Below are positions 1 through 11,749 of a stretch of 64,000 nucleotides of DNA, piece by piece. The DNA lies in contig NW_022097996.1 in the NCBI RefSeq assembly GCF_002288925.2, positions 7,041,289 through 7,105,288 on the forward strand, written 5' to 3'. Every line of letters begins with the position of its first letter. Within the stretch, counting starts at the first letter, position 1. The notes under the pieces are model-generated. The model did not search any database. It had not been told where the DNA came from and saw only the letters and a list, made by a program, of their open reading frames with translations. Made by a program: the position numbers and the translations under genes. This DNA is from Delphinapterus leucas (lineage: Eukaryota > Chordata > Mammalia > Artiodactyla > Monodontidae).

Positions 1-364
1 GGGATAACTGTAGCCCCAAAATGTGTTCACACAAGCACTGGGCTTTAGTTATTGTACCTGAACTACACAGTAGGTGTCCTGCCTGCTTGATGGACTTTTT
101 GCCTCTTGATCTTGGCTACCAGTGTCATGTCTTGTTAAAACAACAACTTGATCACAAACTTCAAACCAGTTGAATTTCTCAAACCACTTGAAATCCAGCC
201 CTAATTCATGCACCCCTCTGTAACAAATTTGACTAAATGCTTCCAGACTTTTACCCCACTCCCTGAGCCATGTCTTTTTCCAGAATTTTTTTTCATGTTT
301 TCAGAGAACATTTATTAAATGTTCATGACACTTCGTTAAATAGAAAAATGTGAGTTACCAGACT
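1..364. other. Unassigned sequence at window edge
   Basis: No reading frame, repeat boundary or RNA-like structure is recognisable here. It is cut by the window edge, so an older repeat running in from outside cannot be excluded. Confidence 0.4.
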
Positions 365-753
365 GTGTGTTTGGACTAAATGTTTCTATTCCTCTCCCCA
401 CAACCAAAATTCATATGCTGAAGCTCTAGCTCCCCAGTGTGATGGTTTTGGAGGTGGGGCTTTGGGGAGGTAATTAGGTTTAGATGAAGTCATGAGGATG
501 GCGTCCCATGCTGGGATTAGCGCCCTTATAAGAAGAGGAAGAAAGATCAGAACTCTCACATTGCACCACGGAAGGACACAGCAAGAAGGAAGCTATGTAG
601 TAGCCAGAAAGAGGGCCTTCGCCAGGAACTGAATTTGCCAACACCTTGATTTTGGACTTCTCAGCCTTCAGAACTGTGAGAAACAAATGTCTGTTGCTTA
701 AACTACCTAGTCTGTAGTATTTTGTTACATTAACCCAAGCAGACTGACATAGT
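365..753 (+). mobile_element. MaLR (MLT1-like) solo LTR
   Basis: The stretch follows the layout of mammalian MLT1 LTRs: 'aaaattcatatgctgaa' near the 5' end, a 'gaggtggggctttggggagg' block, 'gggattagcgcccttataa' in the TATA-like region, 'ccttgattttggacttc' and 'gaactgtgagaaacaaatg' near the 3' end, closing in 'agactgacata'. No internal ERV sequence adjoins it, so it is a solo LTR. Similar copies occur at about 25,540 and 32,880. Subfamily is uncertain. Confidence 0.8.
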
Positions 754-1039
754 ATGCATACTGTGTTCCCGTGTTCTTCCAGTATTTTTTTGCATGAATC
801 TTCGTCAAGGATGCCTAGATTAGAACTCCCTTTGAATCCTAGCTGCTTAATCCACTGATGCCCTGTGTGCCTGACTTTAAACTTTTTCTCTAGAAGGTTT
901 TTAAAAATTAAGAAATCTCTACTTTTTAGGGTTTATTCCAAAGACACGTGAACCTAGCTAATATAAAACTAGGACATTTGCATTATGGTGGGAAGTATCA
1001 TAATCTTAACACATACTTGATAAACTATTTTAAAAAAAG

Positions 1040-1690
1040 CAAACATTAATTGTGTGTGTACTATATTTCAGGCACTGAGTTAAAATTTCACACACTTTAT
1101 CTCATTTACTCTATCAAGAGCCCATGAAGGAGTTGCCAGTATTATTTCCATAATATAGAAGAAGAAAGCAAGACTTAGAGATGTTAAAAACAAGACAGCA
1201 GACCCAGAATGGAGTTGCTTATGCTAAACCCTGTGTCACCAAGTTAAGACTTAACCTAATTACAGTTTCTGCTTCAATAGAATCTTAAAACCAGTCAATC
1301 AGAAATCACCTGATCAACACTAGTTAGTTAATCTGCCTGATAGACCCCTGCCAACCTCCAAAGGAAAGTATTCTTGCAATAACCAACCTGCTTTTTGCTT
1401 ATTATAACTTCCTTGTTACTGCTCCATTCTGCCCATAAAAGTCTTTCACTTTATACAGCTCCTTGGCCCCTCTTTTTATCAGCCAGATTAGATGCTGCCC
1501 CATTCATGAATCACTGAATAAAGTCAATAAAATCTTTAAAATTTACTCAGCTGAATGTTTGCATTTTTTTTAACAGAGAGATTATGTAATTTGTTTATGG
1601 CCAAACAGCGAGAGCAGATATGACTCATCCCTATGGCTGTCTGACTCCAAAGGCTATGTTCTTACCTACATCTCACCAACATTAAGATTT
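1040..1690 (+). repeat. MIR SINE split by an LTR
   Basis: The left part (1,040-1,181) shows the MIR run 'ggcactgagttaaaatt', 'tatctcatttactc' and 'agacttagagatgtt'. The right part (1,576-1,690) resumes with 'gagattatgtaatttg' and 'ggccaaacagcgagagcag', the next section of a MIR. The two halves are separated by a 394-bp LTR, so one old MIR was interrupted. Confidence 0.7.
1182..1575 (+). mobile_element. Solo LTR, class I ERV type, with GAGA target duplication
   Basis: The element begins TGTTAAAA and ends TTTTTAACA, so it has retroviral TG...CA ends with short inverted repeats. It is flanked by a perfect 4-bp duplication GAGA (1,178-1,181 and 1,576-1,579), the length usual for gammaretrovirus-like ERVs. 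A poly-A signal context ('ctgaataaagtcaataaaa', near 1,520) and a 'cataaaag' TATA-like box near 1,434 give a U3-R-U5 order on the plus strand. No internal sequence remains. The exact family is not recognised. Confidence 0.75.
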
Positions 1691-1699
1691 AATGCTAAT

Positions 1700-2364
1700 T
1701 AAATCTTACCCACCTCTGAATGGAAGGCTGAGGAAGATGACTTGATTTCTTGTTGCTTTAGACAGGGTATGCTGCCTTACCTATGAATATATTTTAGAGT
1801 CATGAAAGGTGTAACTGATTTTTCTGTTTTAAAATTATAGTCAATGTTTATGATAATCTATAGCTGGTTAGTCAGGCTATAAGAACTATGCTGCTAACAA
1901 ATTTTCATTTCAAGTTGGTGTTTTGCTAGCCATTCACAGACACATTTAATTGGTTTCAAGGAGCTCTGAGGATTAGTGTGAGTCCATAACCAAAAACGGA
2001 AAAAAAATAGCAAAAGCTGGTGTCCTAGAATATGGTAGTAGTTCAAATGACTTCATGAATCAATTTTAATTTTATTTTAAATAATAAATAATTGAGTTTT
2101 AATAATATATAGCTAACTATTATGTTTATCATGATAAAGTTTCAAGATAAATGATAGTACCTCAGTATAATCTACATATGATACATGGACATCATGAAAT
2201 ATTATCAATAAATTGAGAATATAAAAGTAAGAATATTTTCATGTTTTTGTAAATGATTTTTTGAAACTAAAAATCTTAAATCTAATTGGTTAGAAGTAGA
2301 ATGCACCATTTCACCTGCCAAGAGCCTTGAGAGAATTTCCTCACATTGGAAAGGCTGGGCGCAT
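1700..2364. other. AT-rich sequence without recognised features
   Basis: This stretch is AT-rich, with runs such as 'aataataaataattgag' near 2,085. No open frame, SINE, LTR or transposon end was recognised. Confidence 0.4.
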
Positions 2365-2620
2365 AAGAATCTAGCACCATCTCGGATGATTGTGTCCCCA
2401 GGATGTTTTCCTCTTCCTGGCACAGGAGAAGGAGACATGTTTACAAATTTAAATTTCCTTTATAAATGTAAATTTCCTTTACAAAAAGAAAGTGTTTGCT
2501 CTGTTTTTAGAGCTTTTCCTGTGTCTGCTGTTCCTCTGTTTTCTTTAGCTCAAAATAATCCTTACGCCAAAGTGACATGTTTTAGGGTTGCATATTCTGG
2601 TCCCCTTCTCTGATTAACCA
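2365..2620 (-). mobile_element. LTR fragment, family C (minus strand)
   Basis: Read on the minus strand this resembles the 5' part of the LTRs at 13,935 and 21,230. Shared landmarks are 'cagaatatgc', 'aaggattattttga', 'gcagacacagga', 'aagctctaaaaacag' and 'ggaaatttacatttata'. Only about 250 bp are present; the 3' half with the poly-A region is missing. The small open frame at 2,386-2,613 lies in this LTR and is not a gene. Confidence 0.65.
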
Positions 2621-3070
2621 GCAGGTAGGGTAAAATCTCAAACTGTTCACAGTTCTTGATGGTTTTGTCTAGGGAGGAGTGCTGCTGAAAGAGGAAGGAC
2701 AATGACCTCACACTCTGAGATCAGTGATATGATTACCTGGAATTCAGTAGGGAGTGTTGTCAACCACTTGTTGAATGTGGGGAGGACTAAGGGACAGCAG
2801 TGCCCTGCCTGTTAAAAAAAGTTTAGAGGCTGAGTGGTGAGCAATATGACTGAAAAAAACTGGTCAGATGGTGCCTTGGTCATTTTCACTCTTATCTGGG
2901 TGAGTGGAGGAAGAGGTATTATCAGGAAGATGGGGTGGCCATCTCCACAGTCCCATATGAAAGGTAATGCCATTGTGGCTACTGAGCCAGGGAACTCCTA
3001 AACTGAAATAATGTTGGCAATGAGGACTTTGCTCTACAGTATGGAAGTGTGCATGTACTGAAAGTGTTAG
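2621..3070. other. Unassigned sequence left of the LINE-1
   Basis: This was continuous with 9,246-9,798 before the LINE-1 inserted. It is more GC-rich than its surroundings and has small frames but no recognisable domain. An ERV internal relic is possible but I cannot support it with a motif. Confidence 0.35.
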
Positions 3071-4000
3071 AAGTTCATCTGGTTGAGTAGAAGGATGGAA
3101 GAGATTGGAAGATGGCGGAGTAGAAGAACGTGCTCTCACTCCCTCTTGCGAGAACACCAGAATCACAACTAACTGCTGAACAATCATTGACAGGCAGACA
3201 CTGGAACTCACCAAAAAAGATACCCCACATCCAAAGACAAAGGAGAAGCCACAATAAGACGGTAGGAGGGGTGCAATCACAATCAAATCAAATCCCGTAA
3301 CTGCTGGGTGGGTGCCTCACAAACTGGAGAACACTTATACCACAGAAGTCCACCCACTGGAGTAAAGGTTCTGAGCCCCACATCAGGCTTCCCAACCTGG
3401 GGGTCCGGCAACAGGAGGAGGAATTCCTAGAGAGTCAGACTTTGAAGGCTAGTGGGATTTGATTGCAGGGCTCTGACAGGACTGGGGGAAACAGAGACTC
3501 CACTCTTGGAGGGCACACACAAAGTAGTGTGTGCATTGGGACCCAGGGGAAGGAGCAGTGACCCCAGGGGAGACTGAACAAGACCTACATGCTAGTGTTG
3601 GAGGGTCTCCTGCAGAGGTGGGGGATGGCTGTGGCTCACCATGAGGACAAAGACACTGACAGCAGAAGTTGTGAGAAGTACTCCTTGGCATGAGCCCTCC
3701 CAGAATCTGCCATTAGCCCTGCCAAAGAGCCTGGGTAGGCTCCAGTGTTGGGTTGCCTCAGGTCAGAAAAACCAACAAGGAGGGAAAACAGCCCCACCCA
3801 TCAGCAGACAAGCAGATTAAAGTTTTATTGAGCTCTGCCCACCAGAGCAACACCCAGCTCTACCCACCACCAGTCCCTCCCATCAGGAAACTTGTTCAAG
3901 CTTCTTAGATAGCCTCATCCACCAGAGACAGCATTAGCAAGAAGACCTACAATCCTGCAGCCTGTGGATCAAAAACCACATTCACAGAAAGATACACAAG

Positions 4001-5035
4001 ATGAAAAGGCAGAGGGCTATGTACCAGATGAAGGAACAAGATAAAACCACAAAAAAACAACTAAATGAGGTGGAGATAGGCAACCTTCCAGAAAAAGAAT
4101 CCAGAATAATGATAGTGAAGATGCTCCAGAACCTCAGAAAAAGAATGGAGGCAAAGAATGAGAAGATGCAAGAAATCTTTAACAAAGACCTAGAAGAATT
4201 AAAGAACAAACAAACAGAGATGAACAATACATTAACTGAAATGAAAACTACACTAGAAGGAATCAATAGCAGAATAACTGAGGCAGAAGAACGGATAAAT
4301 GACCTGGAAGACAGAATGGTGGAATTCACTGCTGCAGAACAGAATAAGGAAAAAAGAATGAAAAGAAATGAAGACAGCTGGGACAACATTAAACGCAACA
4401 ACATTCGCATTATAGGGGTCCCAGAAGGAGTAGAGAGAGAGAAAGGGCCCAAGAAAATATCTGAACAGATTATAGTCGAAAACTTCCCTAACATGGGAAA
4501 GGAAATAGCCACCCAAGTCCAGGAGGCACAGAGAGTCCCATACAGGAAAAACCCAAGGAGAAACAAGCCGAGACATATAGTAAACAAATTGACAAAGATT
4601 AAAAACAAAGAAAAATTACTGAAAGCAGCAAGGGAAAAATGACAAATAACATACAAGGGAACTCCCATAAGGTTAACAGCTGATTTCTCAGCTGAAACTC
4701 TACAAGCCATAAGGGAGTGGCGTGATATACTTAAAGTGATGAAAGGGAAGAACCTACAACCAAGATTACTCTACCCAGCAAGGATCTCATTCAGATTCGA
4801 TGGAGAAATCAAAAGCTTTACAGAAAAGTAAAAGCTAAGAGAATTCAACACCACCAAACCAGCTCTACAACAAATGCTAAAGGAGCTTCTCCAAGTGGGA
4901 AACACAAGAGAAGAAAGGAACCTACAAAAACAAACCCAAAACAATGAAGAAAATGGTCACAGGAACATACATATTGATAATTACCTTAAACGTGAATGGA
5001 TTAAATGCTCCAACCAAAAGACACAGGCTCGCTAA
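4001..5035 (+). pseudogene. LINE-1 ORF1 (RNA-binding chaperone), two premature stops
   Basis: ORF1 encodes the trimeric nucleic-acid chaperone that coats LINE-1 RNA. The frame opens with ATG at 4,001. Residues about 20-110 are a charged coiled coil rich in E, K, N and M. It is followed by the RRM-like part with 'NIRIIGVPEG', then the C-terminal domain with 'LLYPARISFRFDGE'. The frame would run 344 codons to TAA at 5,033, close to the usual ORF1 length, but has in-frame stops at 4,640 (TGA) and 4,829 (TAA). Only residues 1-213 remain open. The end overlaps the first 92 bases of ORF2. Confidence 0.9.
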
Positions 5036-8000
5036 ATGCACACAAAAACAAGACTCATATATATGCTATCTACAAGAGACCCATTTCAGACCTAGTGACG
5101 CATACAGACTGAAAGTGAGGGGAAGGAAAAAGATATTCCATGCAAATGGAAATCAAAAGAAAGCTGGAGTAGCAATACTCATATCAGATAAAATAGACTT
5201 TAAAATAAAGAATGTTACAAGAGACAAGGAAGGACACTACATAAGGATCAAGGGATCAATCCAAGAAAAGATGTAACAATTATAAATATATATGCACCCA
5301 ACATAGGAGCACTTCAATACATAAGGAAACTGCTAACAGCTATAAAAGAGGAAATCAACAGTAACACTAATAGTGGGGGACTTTAACACCTCACTTTCAC
5401 CAATGGACAGATCATCCAAACAGAAAATTAATAAGGAAACACAAGCTTTAAATGACACAATAGACCAGATAGATTTATAGGACATTCCATCCAAAAACAG
5501 CAGATTACACTCTCTTCTAAAGTGCGCACGCAACATTCTCCAGGATAGATCACATCTTGTGTCACAAATCAAGCCTCAGTAAATTTAAGAAAACTGAAAT
5601 CATATCAAGCATCTTTTCTGACCACAACACTGAGATTAGAAATCAATTACAGGGAAAAAAAATGTAAAAAACACAAAGATATGGAGGCTAAACAATACGT
5701 TAGTAAATAACAAAGAGACCACTGAAGAAATCAAAGAAGAAACCAAAAAATACCTAGAGACAAATGACAATGAAAACACAACCATCCAAAACCTATGGGA
5801 TGCAGCAAAAGCAGTTCTAATAGGGAAGTTTATAGCTATACAAGCCTACCTCAAGAAACAAGAAAAATCTCAAATAAACAATCTAACCTTACACCAAAAG
5901 GAACCAGAGAAAGAAGAACAAACAAAACCCAAAGTTAGCAGGAGGAAAGAAATCATAAAGATCAGAGCAGAAATAAATGAAATAGAAACAAAGAAAACAA
6001 CAGCAAAGATCAATAAAACTAAAAGCTGGTTCTTTGAGAAGATAAACAAAATTGATAAACCATTAGCCAGACTCATCAAGAAAAAGAGGGAGAGGACTCA
6101 AATCAATAAAATTAGAAATAAAAAGGGAGAAGTTACAACAGACACTGCAGAAATACAAAGCATCCTAAGAGACTACTACAAGCAACTCTATGCCAATGAA
6201 ATGGACAACCTGGAAGAAATGGAAAAATTCTTAGAAAGGTATAACCTCCCACGACTGAACCAGGAAGAAATAGAAAATATGAACAGACCAATCACAAGTA
6301 ATGAAATTGAAACTGTGATTAAAAATCTTCCAAGAAACAAAAGTGCAGGACCGGATGGCTTCACAGGTGAATTCTATCAAACATTTAGAGAAGAGCTAAC
6401 GCCCATCCTTCTCAAACTCTTCCAAAAAATTGCAGAGGAAGGAACACTCCCAAACTCATTCTACAAGGCAACCATCACCCTGATACGAAAACCAGACAAA
6501 GATACTACAAAAAAAGAAAATTACAGACCAATATCACTGATGAATATAGATGTAAAAATCCTCAACAAAAAACTAGCAAACAGAATCCAACCACACATTA
6601 AAAGAATCATACACCATGATCAAGTGGGATTTATCCCAGGGATGCAAGGATTCTTCATTTTACACAAATCAATCAATGTGATACAACATATTAACAAACT
6701 GAAGAATAAAAACCATATGATCATCTCAATAGATGCAGAAAAAGCTTTTAACAAAATTCAACACCCATTTATGAGAAAAAGTCTCCAGAAAGTGGGCATA
6801 GAGGGAACCTACCTCAACATAATAAAGGCCATATATGACAAACCCATAGCAAACACCATTCTCAATGGTGAAAAACTGAAAGCATTTCCTCTAGGATCAG
6901 GAACAAGACAAGGATGTCCACTCTCGCCACTATTATTCAACATAGTTTTGGAAGTCCTAGCCACGGCAATCAGAGAAGAAAAAGAAATAAAAGGAATACA
7001 AATTGGAAAAGAAGAAGTAAAACTGTCACTGTTTGCAGATGACATGATACTATACATAGAGAATTCTGAAGATGCCACCAGAAAACTACTAAAGCTAATC
7101 CATGAATTCGGTAAAGTTGCAGGATACAAAATTAATGACAGAAATCTCTTGCATTCCTATACACTAATGATGAAAAATCTGAAAGAGAAATTAAGGAAAC
7201 ACTCCCACTTACCATTGCAACAAAAAGAATAAAATACCTAGGAATAAACCTACCTAGGGAGACAAAAGCCCTGTATGCAGAAAACAATAAGACACTGATG
7301 AAAGAAATTAAAGATGATACCAACAGGGCTTCCCTGGTGGCACACTGGTTGAGAGTCCGCCTTCCGATGCAAGGGACATGGGTTCATGCCCTGGTCCGGG
7401 AAGATCCCACATGCCGTGGAGCGGCTGGGCCTGTGAGCCATGGCTGCTGAGCCTGCGCGTCCTGAGCCTGTGCTCCGCAAGGGGAGAGGCCACAACAGTG
7501 AGAGGCCCGCGTACCACACACACACAAAAAAGATGATACCAACAAATGAAGAGGTATACCATGTTCTTGGATTAGAAGAATCGATATTGTGAAAATGACT
7601 ATACTCCCCAAAGCAATCTACAGATTCAATGCAATCCCTATCAAATTACCAATGGCATTTTTTATGGAACTAGAACAAAAAATCTTAGAATTTGTATGGA
7701 GTCACAAAAGACCCCGAATAGCCAAAGCAGTCTTGAGGGAATAAAACAGAGCTGGAGCAGTCAGACTCCCTGACTTCAGACTATACTACAAAGCTACAGT
7801 AATCAAGACAATATGGTACTGGCACAAAAACAAAAACATAGGTTAATGGAACAAGATAGAAAGCCCAGAGATAAACCCATGCACCTATGGTCAACTAATC
7901 TATGAGAAAGGAGGCAAGGATATACAATGGAGAAAAGGCAGTCTCTTCAATAAGTGGTGCTGGGAAAACTGGACAGCTACATATAAAAGAATGAAATTAG

Positions 8001-9020
8001 AACACTCCCTAACACCATACCCCAAAATAAACTCAAAATGGATTAGAGACCTAAATGTAAGACAGGACACTATAAAACTCAAAGAGGAAAACATACGAAG
8101 AACACTCTTTGACATAAATCACAGCAAGATCTTTTTTGATCCACCTCCTAGAGTAATGGAAATAAAAACAAAAATAAACAAATGGGACCTAATGAAACTT
8201 AAAAGCTTTGCACAGCAAAGGAAACCATAAACAAGAGGGAAAGACAACCCTCAGAATGGGAGAAAATATTTGCAAACAAATCAACGGACAAAGGATTAAT
8301 CTCCAAAATATATAAACAGCTCATGCTGTTTATATTAAATATAATTAATATTATTAGTTCAATATTAGTTCAATTAGTTCAATATTAAAAAAAAAAACAA
8401 CCCAATCCAAAAATGGGCAGAAGACCTCAATAGACATTTCTCCAAAGAAGACAAGCAGATGGCCAAAAAGCACAAGAAAAGCTGCTCAACATCACTAATT
8501 ATTAGAGAAATGCAAATAAAAACTACAATGAGGTATCACCTCACACCAGTTAGAATGGGCATCATCAGAAAATCTACAAACAACAAATGCTGGAGAGGGT
8601 GTGGAGAAAAGGGAGCCTCTTGCACTGTTGGTGGGAATGTAAATTGATACAGCCACTATGGAGAACAGTATGGAGGTTCCTTAAAAAACTAAAAATAGAA
8701 TTACTGTATGATCCAGCAATCCCACTACGGGGCATATACGCAGAGAAAACCATAATTCAAAAAGACACATGCACCCCAACATTCATTGTAGCACTCTTTA
8801 CAATAGCCAGGTCATGGAAGCAAGCTAAATGCCCATCAACTGACAAATGGATAAAAAAGATGTGGTACATATATACAATGGAATATTACTCAGCTATAGA
8901 AAGGAAGAAATTAGGTAATTTGTTGAGACGTGGATGGATCTAGAGACTGTCATACAGAGTGAAGTAAGTCAGAAAGAGAAAAACAAATGTTGTATATTAA
9001 CGCATGTATGTGGAACCTAG
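4944..9020 (+). pseudogene. LINE-1 ORF2 (endonuclease and reverse transcriptase), broken
   Basis: ORF2 supplies the apurinic-type endonuclease and reverse transcriptase for target-primed retrotransposition. The N-terminal endonuclease part is open from 4,944 to 5,276, with 'LNVNGLNAP' and 'CYLQETH'. It then loses frame. The longest open block, 6,201-7,232, holds the RT fingers and palm, with '[15 protein letters not shown]', '[13 protein letters not shown]' and the catalytic FADD at 7,032-7,043. A SINE breaks it at 7,326. Downstream blocks (7,991-8,230, 8,459-8,647, 8,587-8,943) carry the C-terminal cysteine-rich part, and the frame would end at TAG 9,018. Stops and shifts make it non-functional. 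Confidence 0.9.
7326..7528 (+). mobile_element. CHR SINE in LINE-1 ORF2
   Basis: Cetacean tRNA-derived SINE of the long GC-rich form. Its head is 'gggcttccctggtggcac' and its body carries 'ggagcggctgggcc' and 'gagaggcccgcgtacc'. A perfect 16-bp duplication, aaagatgataccaaca, flanks it at 7,310-7,325 and 7,529-7,544. Its A-tail has become a (CA)n run. It is younger than the LINE-1 it interrupts. Confidence 0.95.
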
Positions 9021-9245
9021 AAAAATGGTACAGATGAACCGGTTTGCAGGGCAGAAATTGAGACACAGATGTTGAGCACAAATGTATGGACACCAAGGGG
9101 GGAAAGTGGCGGGGGGCGGGGGGCTTGGGGTGGTGGTGTGAGGAATTGGGCGATTGGGATTGACATGTATACACTGATGTGTATAAAATTGATGACTAAT
9201 AAGAACCTGCTGTATAAAAAAAAAAAAAAGTTCATTTGGTTGAGC

Positions 9246-9798
9246 CCTGAGTGATTGACAGCTGAAACTGAAAACAAATGTGCCATGCTTACCAATGTGA
9301 AGCTGTGTTCTCCCTCTTCTCCCACTGGACTCTCACCTTCCTTGTATTGCAATTTCATCTGCTTTAAGGATAAGGAGGATTTGTGGTGGGCCCCAGAGCT
9401 CTCTGGTCCCAAGGAGGACCAAAGGCCATATACACTCTGAACTATGGGATGGAGACGGTTTTAAACTTTAATAACTCTATTGGATCTGGCACCCAAAGTG
9501 CCAACCTTCTCGCTTCCATGGGGCGAAGAGGTGTCCAAATATAGCTAACGCAGTTAGGCTAGAGTTCATAGGGGTCACGGTAGGTGAGAGAAGTTTGGAC
9601 CAACTCAATGTACTTTTTTTGGCTGCTTCTACATCTCATGTATAGTAGGAATGGGTATATTATATGCATGTACTTCCCATCCCAATAGTGTCAGGGGGGT
9701 TCTCCTAGGAGTTGCTGTAGAAAAGTTGCTTCTACCTCTGGAGTACTGCAACCCTAGCTCTTTGAATTTCAGTGACTGATGATTTTGCGATTGGAGCC
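9246..9798. other. Unassigned sequence right of the LINE-1
   Basis: Continuation of the pre-insertion sequence at 2,621-3,070. Two short plus-strand frames (9,069-9,254 and 9,255-9,440) have no recognisable domain. Possibly an ERV internal relic; no motif confirms it. Confidence 0.35.
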
Positions 9799-10290
9799 TA
9801 CTGTGGGTTGAATTGTATCCTCATAAAAAAATATGCTGATGTTCCAACCACCAATACTTGTGAATGTGATCTTATTTGGAAATAAGGTCTTTGCAGATAT
9901 CATCACGTTAGGATGAGAGCACAGGGAATTCAGTTGGGCTTAATACAATGTCTGGTGTCCTTGCAAGAAAAAATACATTTGGACAGACACATACAAAGGG
10001 GACACCATGCGAAGGTATAAGACACACAGGGAAGAAGACCTTGCAGTGATGGAGGCTGAGAGTGGAGTGAGTCAGCAGGAAGCCAGGGAATACCAAGTAT
10101 TTCTGGAAGCTTCCAGAAGGTAGGAAGGGGCAAGGAAGTACCTTTCTCTAGAGACTTCAGAGGAAACATAGCCCTGCTGACACCCTGATTTTGGACTTCC
10201 AGCCTCCAGAGCTGTAAGGGAAGAAATTCCTCTTGTTTTAAGCCACCTAGTTTGTGGTACTTTATGATAGTCCTAGGGAACTAATACGTA
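9799..10290 (+). mobile_element. MaLR LTR (MLT1C/D-like)
   Basis: The sequence follows the longer MLT1 type: 'tgtgggttgaattgtatcc', 'gtgaatgtgatcttatttgg', 'ggtctttgcagatatcatc', 'tctggtgtccttgcaag', 'ctgatttt'-type 3' block, 'gccacctagtttgtgg' and the terminal 'ggaactaatac'. It is on the plus strand and nearly full length, with no internal region beside it. Confidence 0.8.
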
Positions 10291-10429
10291 GGCTCTGGTT
10301 TCCACCTAGAGTGGCCAGTTGGGGGTTTGGATTCATCACCTGCCTGATGTGACTATCAGGAATAGATCCTTTGAAAAGCAGCTATGAGCTTGGTACCGAG
10401 CTTTTGTCGAAGCTAAACTCCTGACTTAT

Positions 10430-10890
10430 GCAGTCACTGTTGTTAGTGCCAAGTTCCTGTGCCGAATGCACAGCAAGGCCAACAAACCAAAACGTCAGAG
10501 TTTGGAGCAGAGAAAGGTTTATTGCAGGGCCAGGCAAGGAGACGGGGGGCTCAAAAATCAAACCCCTGAGCTCCCCAAAGGGTTTCAGAAAATCATTTTT
10601 AAAAGCCAGGTGAGGGATGGGGGTCATAGGGTACGTGGTCAGCTTGTGCACACGTCTCTGATTGGCTGATGGTGAGGTAACAGGGTGGTATCACAGGGTT
10701 TAACATTATCAGTCCTTAGGCTCCTAGAGGCCTGGGGCTATGTGCTCATGGACACCAAGTAGTTAACACCTTCCATTTGGTGGGGGGTTTTCACATCTGT
10801 AAAACAACTCAGGAAATGTGCATCAAATACTATTATCTAGGTGCTTCAGGGAGGAGCTAAAGCAGAGGATATGGGGAAAGGGTCTGTCCC
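10430..10890 (-). mobile_element. Class I-like LTR, minus strand
   Basis: 'gagaaaggtttattgcaggg' at about 10,512 reads on the minus strand as a poly-A signal in an R region (CAATAAACC). 'ctctgattggctgatggtgagg' near 10,650 is a CCAAT-like U3 block on the minus strand. Boundaries are approximate and the family is not identified. Small frames in it are incidental. Confidence 0.55.
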
Positions 10891-11286
10891 AGGAAGGCCC
10901 CATAGGGTCCTGCTCAGTTACACTGTGACTCTCCAGTCTGATATTCCCATTTTGGGGTGGTTCAACTCAGCCTTGATGATCAACAAGGTGGGAAGTAACT
11001 ATCAAGCCTCACTTGTTAAGTAGAAGTGAAACATTCAAGCATGCAGCCAGCCTTGTTCCAGTGGAATCTCTGCTTTATGTGAAAAGGTGGCAGCTGTCCC
11101 TTTGGGGTAAACATTATATCCCACTCTACAGCCTAAAGCAAAATTGCTAGCTCAGTGGGGCCTACTATTCACAAAAGTTTCCCTAAAGGCCTGGTTCTGA
11201 ATCACTATGGTATTGATAAATGGAATACTGCCTGCCATATCAGTAAACAAAGGACGTCACAGTCATCAGTGATTGTAGCCCCAGCC

Positions 11287-11749
11287 TGAGGTGAGCTGGT
11301 GAGCCCTGAGGGAACTCAGGAAGGAAAGAATACCTACCATCTAGCAGCCATCAGACTGCAGCCACTCCCCACAGTGAGCCCTGAGGAAACTCAGGATGTG
11401 AAAACACAGGATACTGGCCTCAGAGAGCTGAGGTGCATATCAAAGGAATGATTTCAGTGAGCCCAGGCTCTTGCACCTTCCCATACACAGAAAAGCACTA
11501 AATTCCTTAACTTGACATATCTGGTTTTCTTTAATTAACAATAATCTTTTGACTTTCACACTACCTGCCCTTGGTTGCAAAACTCCTACATATCCTGGCT
11601 CCCCCCACCCTCTCCCCACCCTCTCCTCCTTGAAGCAATTCTCTCAGGGTTACTTGAGATGCTGCCTCTGGAGCCTGAAGTCCTAAAAATTCCCACCAAA
11701 TAAAACTTAACTCTCAACTTTTAGGTTGTGAATAATTTTTTAGTCGACA
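11287..11749 (+). mobile_element. ERV LTR, plus strand, next to pol relic
   Basis: The 3' part has 'caccaaataaaacttaac' (AATAAA at 11,699) and ends 'gtgaataattttttagtcgaca', a typical LTR end in CA. The 5' part contains a repeated block: 'gtgagccctgagg' occurs near 11,299 and again near 11,371. It may be the 5' LTR of the provirus whose integrase relic lies at about 12,000-12,250. Confidence 0.6.

Larger units (their letters stand above)
3071..9245 (+). mobile_element. Full-length LINE-1 with target-site duplications
   Basis: A complete plus-strand LINE-1. It is bounded by 17-bp duplications with one mismatch (aagttcatctggttgag at 3,071-3,087; aagttcatttggttgag at 9,229-9,245). The order is: 5' UTR (about 3,088-4,000, opening near 'gaagatggcggagtagaag'), ORF1 (from 4,001), ORF2 (from 4,944), short 3' UTR with a G-rich tract at about 9,097-9,135, and a poly-A tail ending at 9,229. 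A CHR SINE interrupts ORF2 at 7,326-7,528. ORF1 has two in-frame stops and ORF2 several frame breaks, so the copy is dead although structurally full length. Near 8,318-8,395 an AT-rich insertion replaces the usual ORF2 sequence. Confidence 0.95.

Noticed and set aside
3982..4710. 242-codon hydrophobic frame on the minus strand
   Set aside because: It is the antisense shadow of LINE-1 ORF1. The coiled-coil codons on the plus strand produce a leucine, serine and phenylalanine-rich antisense frame.
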